Source: an uncultured Acetatifactor sp.
GTDB lineage: Bacteria > Bacillota > Clostridia > Lachnospirales > Lachnospiraceae
Assembly (NCBI GenBank): GCA_910589655.1
Contig: CAJUTJ010000102.1
Location: 1-14,607 of the forward strand
Reading direction: 5' to 3'
Length of the DNA: 14,607 bases
Made by a program: the position numbers and the translations under genes. The notes beneath the pieces were generated by a model, which was given only the letters and a program-made list of their open reading frames with translations, was not told the origin of the DNA and did no database searches. Shown one piece after another: positions 12,777 through 14,607 of this stretch; positions within the stretch are counted from its first letter, which is position 1; every line of letters starts with the position of its first letter.

Positions 12777-14192
12777 TTACTCTACCTCAACTACATGAAT
12801 CATGTTCGTTTTACCGGCAATGCCCAGAGGCACGCCTGCTGTAATGACAACCGTGTCACCTTGTTTTACATATCCAGCCTTCTCAGCCTCCTCCAGCGCC
12901 GCCGCAAACAATTCGTCGCTGGTCTCCTTGCGTCCGATGAGCAAAGGATTGACGCCCCACAACAGGTTCAGCTGCTTACATACTCTGTCATTTACGGTAC
13001 AGCCGATAACAGGACACACAGGCTTAAAGCGGGAAATGGCCTCTGCGGTAAAACCGGACATAGTAACGGTAATGATAACCGAAGCGTTTAAATCGGCGGC
13101 GGCTGTACAGGTGGAATAAGCGATTGCCATTGTGATATCCGTTCGATCCACCGTATCGTATTGCTTCATTCTGCCACGGTAATCAATATCCTCTTCCGTA
13201 CTGGCGGCAATTCTCGCCATTGTCTTTACCGCCTCCACGGGATACTGTCCGGCAGCACTCTCCCCTGACAGCATAATTGCAGTGGTTCCGTCATAAATCG
13301 CATTGGCAATATCCGTAGCTTCCGCTCTGGTGGGTCTGGGATTCTTGATCATAGACTCCAGCATCTGGGTTGCCGTAATTACGTGCTTTCCCTGAGCGTT
13401 GGCCAATTTAATCATCTTCTTCTGAAAGGCCGGAACCTCTTCTAAGGGAATTTCCACACCCATATCACCCCTTGCGACCATAATGCCGTCGGAAGCCTCC
13501 AGAATTTCCTCCAAATTCTGAATTCCCTGCATATTTTCGATTTTAGCAATGATTTTCATATCACTGCCCTTATCCCTCAAAATACTGCGGATTTCTTCAA
13601 TGTCGTTTTTCGTTCTGGCAAAAGAAGCAGCAAGAAATTCGAATCCCATTTCAATACCGAAGAGAATATCAGCCCTGTCCACTTCGCTGATATACGGCAT
13701 GGATAGAACGGCACCGGGTACGTTTACACCTTTATGATTGGAAACAAAACCGCCATTGATAACTTTGCACACGATTTCCTCACCGGAAATTTCTTCCACC
13801 TCCATTTCAATCAAACCGTCATCAATTAAAATGGTAGTGCCCACTGAAATATCATCTTTTAAATTTTTATAAGAAATTGCCGCCTTCTCGGAGGTGCCTA
13901 ACATTTCTTCCGTAGTCAGAACAAAACGTTGCCCCGCCTTCAATTCCACTCTTCCGCCTTCAAAATCTCTCAAGCGAATCTCCGGTCCCTTGGTATCCAA
14001 AAGAGTTGCCACCGGAAGTCCAAGCTCTTCCCGAACTTTTAAAACGCGTTGATATTTTACTTTCTGCTCCTCATGTGTACCGTGCGAAAAGTTAAATCTT
14101 GCCACATTCATTCCGGCAAGCATTAATTCACGCAATCGCTCCTCACTTTCACTGGCAGGCCCTATGGTACAAATAATTTTTGTTCTTCTCAT
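12777..14192 (-). CDS. pyk: Pyruvate kinase
   Basis: 471 residues. Last step of glycolysis: phosphoenolpyruvate and ADP to pyruvate and ATP, in the cytoplasm. Motifs: KIICTIGPAS start, NVARFNFSHG (29-38), LDTKGPEIR, active-site IIAKIENMQG, VARGDMGVEIP, ATQMLESMIKNPRPTRAE and MLSGESAAGQYP. The C-terminal allosteric domain ends at GIAGKTNMIHVVEVE. It is the short form, without the extra phosphohistidine-type domain of about 110 residues found in Bacillus enzymes. The start is ATG at 14192 with a purine-rich GAGAGAAG site upstream. The gmk-like gene follows 2 bases after its stop. A TATAAT and an inverted repeat lie just upstream. Confidence 0.97.
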   Translation of the reverse strand: MRRTKIICTIGPASESEERLRELMLAGMNVARFNFSHGTHEEQKVKYQRVLKVREELGLPVATLLDTKGPEIRLRDFEGGRVELKAGQRFVLTTEEMLGTSEKAAISYKNLKDDISVGTTILIDDGLIEMEVEEISGEEIVCKVINGGFVSNHKGVNVPGAVLSMPYISEVDRADILFGIEMGFEFLAASFARTKNDIEEIRSILRDKGSDMKIIAKIENMQGIQNLEEILEASDGIMVARGDMGVEIPLEEVPAFQKKMIKLANAQGKHVITATQMLESMIKNPRPTRAEATDIANAIYDGTTAIMLSGESAAGQYPVEAVKTMARIAASTEEDIDYRGRMKQYDTVDRTDITMAIAYSTCTAAADLNASVIITVTMSGFTAEAISRFKPVCPVIGCTVNDRVCKQLNLLWGVNPLLIGRKETSDELFAAALEEAEKAGYVKQGDTVVITAGVPLGIAGKTNMIHVVEVE

Positions 14193-14213
14193 ATTAATCT
14201 TCTCTCTTTCCCC

Positions 14214-14219
14214 ATTATA
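14214..14219 (-). promoter_or_regulatory. -10 element of the pyk promoter
   Basis: Perfect TATAAT on the minus strand, 22 bases upstream of the pyk ATG. The -35 position at 17 bases (GTCTGC) is poor and is covered by an inverted repeat, suggesting dependence on an activator, or that the true start lies elsewhere. Confidence 0.5.
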
Positions 14220-14237
14220 AATATATCTTTATTGTTG

Positions 14238-14265
14238 CAGACAGTGAGTCATTTGACTCTGTCTG
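14238..14265. promoter_or_regulatory. Inverted repeat over the pyk -35, possible operator
   Basis: CAGACA-GT-GAGTCA-TT-TGACTC-TGTCTG: two 6-base arms on each side of a 2-base centre, with a 2-base insert on one side. No T run follows on either strand, so it is not a standard terminator. It does not fit the catabolite-control (cre) pattern. The binding protein is unknown. Confidence 0.45.
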
Positions 14266-14296
14266 TATCAATACATCCGAATGCTATCATAAAAAT

Positions 14297-14605
14297 TCAG
14301 CTCCTTGGTTTACATTCATCCAAGATGCAAATCCATGCCTTTTTTCTTTTTACATGATATCCCTGAATTCTTTCTTCTGCGGCTTCTAATTTTCCAACCC
14401 CTTCTCCCATGGTTTCCGGCTTCTCTCTTCCTTCTTCTCCGGCCTGCAATTGCCCCAGCCCTTCTCCCTCGGTTTCCGGCTTCTCTCCTCCTTCTTCTCC
14501 GGCCTGCAATTGCCCCAGCCCTTCTCCCTCGGTTTCCGGCTTCTCTCTTCCTTCTTCTCCGGCCTGCAATTGCCCCAGCCCTTCTCCCTCGGTTTCCGGC
14601 TTCTC
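14297..14605 (-). CDS. 3' end of an off-window gene with 20-residue Glu/Gly repeats
   Basis: A minus-strand frame open from the right edge to TGA at 14297-14299, 102 residues. It consists of at least three 20-residue units of the type GQLQAGEEGREKPETEGEGL, a decayed unit (VGKLEAAEERIQG) and a basic tail with KRKKAWICILDECKPRS. The repeat part is acidic and probably disordered. No true start is visible in the window. In related genomes pfkA and dnaE often precede pyk, but nothing here identifies either. It may be a C-terminal extension like that of ricT, or non-coding repeats that happen to be open. Confidence 0.42.
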   Translation of the reverse strand, partial: EKPETEGEGLGQLQAGEEGREKPETEGEGLGQLQAGEEGGEKPETEGEGLGQLQAGEEGREKPETMGEGVGKLEAAEERIQGYHVKRKKAWICILDECKPRS

Positions 14606-14607
14606 TC
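14401..14607 (-). repeat. 60-base tandem repeat, at least 3.4 copies, running off the window
   Basis: Exact 60-base periods starting at 14401, 14461, 14521 and 14581 (cut by the edge), differing by only a few bases, plus a decayed copy at about 14372-14400. The frame is preserved across units. Confidence 0.93.

Noticed and set aside
14238..14265. Terminator of the upstream gene before pyk
   Set aside because: No T run follows on the minus strand (TGCAACAATAAAG), so an operator-like role is more likely.

Overview
The window looks like chromosomal DNA of a spore-forming member of the Bacillota, most likely class Clostridia and probably Lachnospiraceae. This rests on the gene families and their order: spmA, small CotF-type coat proteins, RicT/PSP1, YaaR, a two-component system with a Clostridia-type kinase, and strong AGGAGG ribosome binding sites. 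No database search was possible, so the taxon is an inference. Every confidently called gene is on the minus strand, so transcription runs from the right end of the window to the left.

Right to left along the direction of transcription. (1) The C-terminal end of an off-window gene with a 20-residue Glu/Gly repeat (14297-14605). (2) pyk, preceded by a perfect TATAAT and an inverted repeat, with a divergent guanylate kinase 2 bases behind it. (3) A 430-base spacer holding a hairpin, a candidate promoter and three 31-base repeats. (4) yaaR-holB, then a remnant with half a LysM domain, then ricT-trmN6-rsmI. This matches the B. subtilis yaaR-holB-yaaT-yabA-yabB-yazA-yabC block without yabA and yazA, and with a gmk-like gene upstream instead of tmk. 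(5) Three-and-a-half 106-base tandem repeats starting inside the rsmI 3' end, then a small Cys-rich protein gene and a terminator. (6) A two-component operon, a PhoB-type regulator and an 867-residue kinase with a large external domain, with its own promoter and paired direct repeats upstream. (7) A sporulation group: two small CotF-like genes, a terminator, and spmA. (8) A possible convergent gene end at the left edge.

Functionally, yaaR-holB-ricT-trmN6-rsmI combines replication (clamp-loader subunit), RNA processing and sporulation control (RicT) and RNA methylation (tRNA and 16S rRNA). The left part is sporulation-related. The two-component system stands without an adjacent target operon.

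The main oddity is repeated tandem-repeat growth at or just beyond gene 3' ends: rsmI (106 bp), ricT (60 bp x4 and 126 bp x2), the right-edge gene (60 bp), and the yaaR upstream region (31 bp). I see no CRISPR array, tRNA, rRNA, insertion sequence or phage gene, and no clear new defence system.
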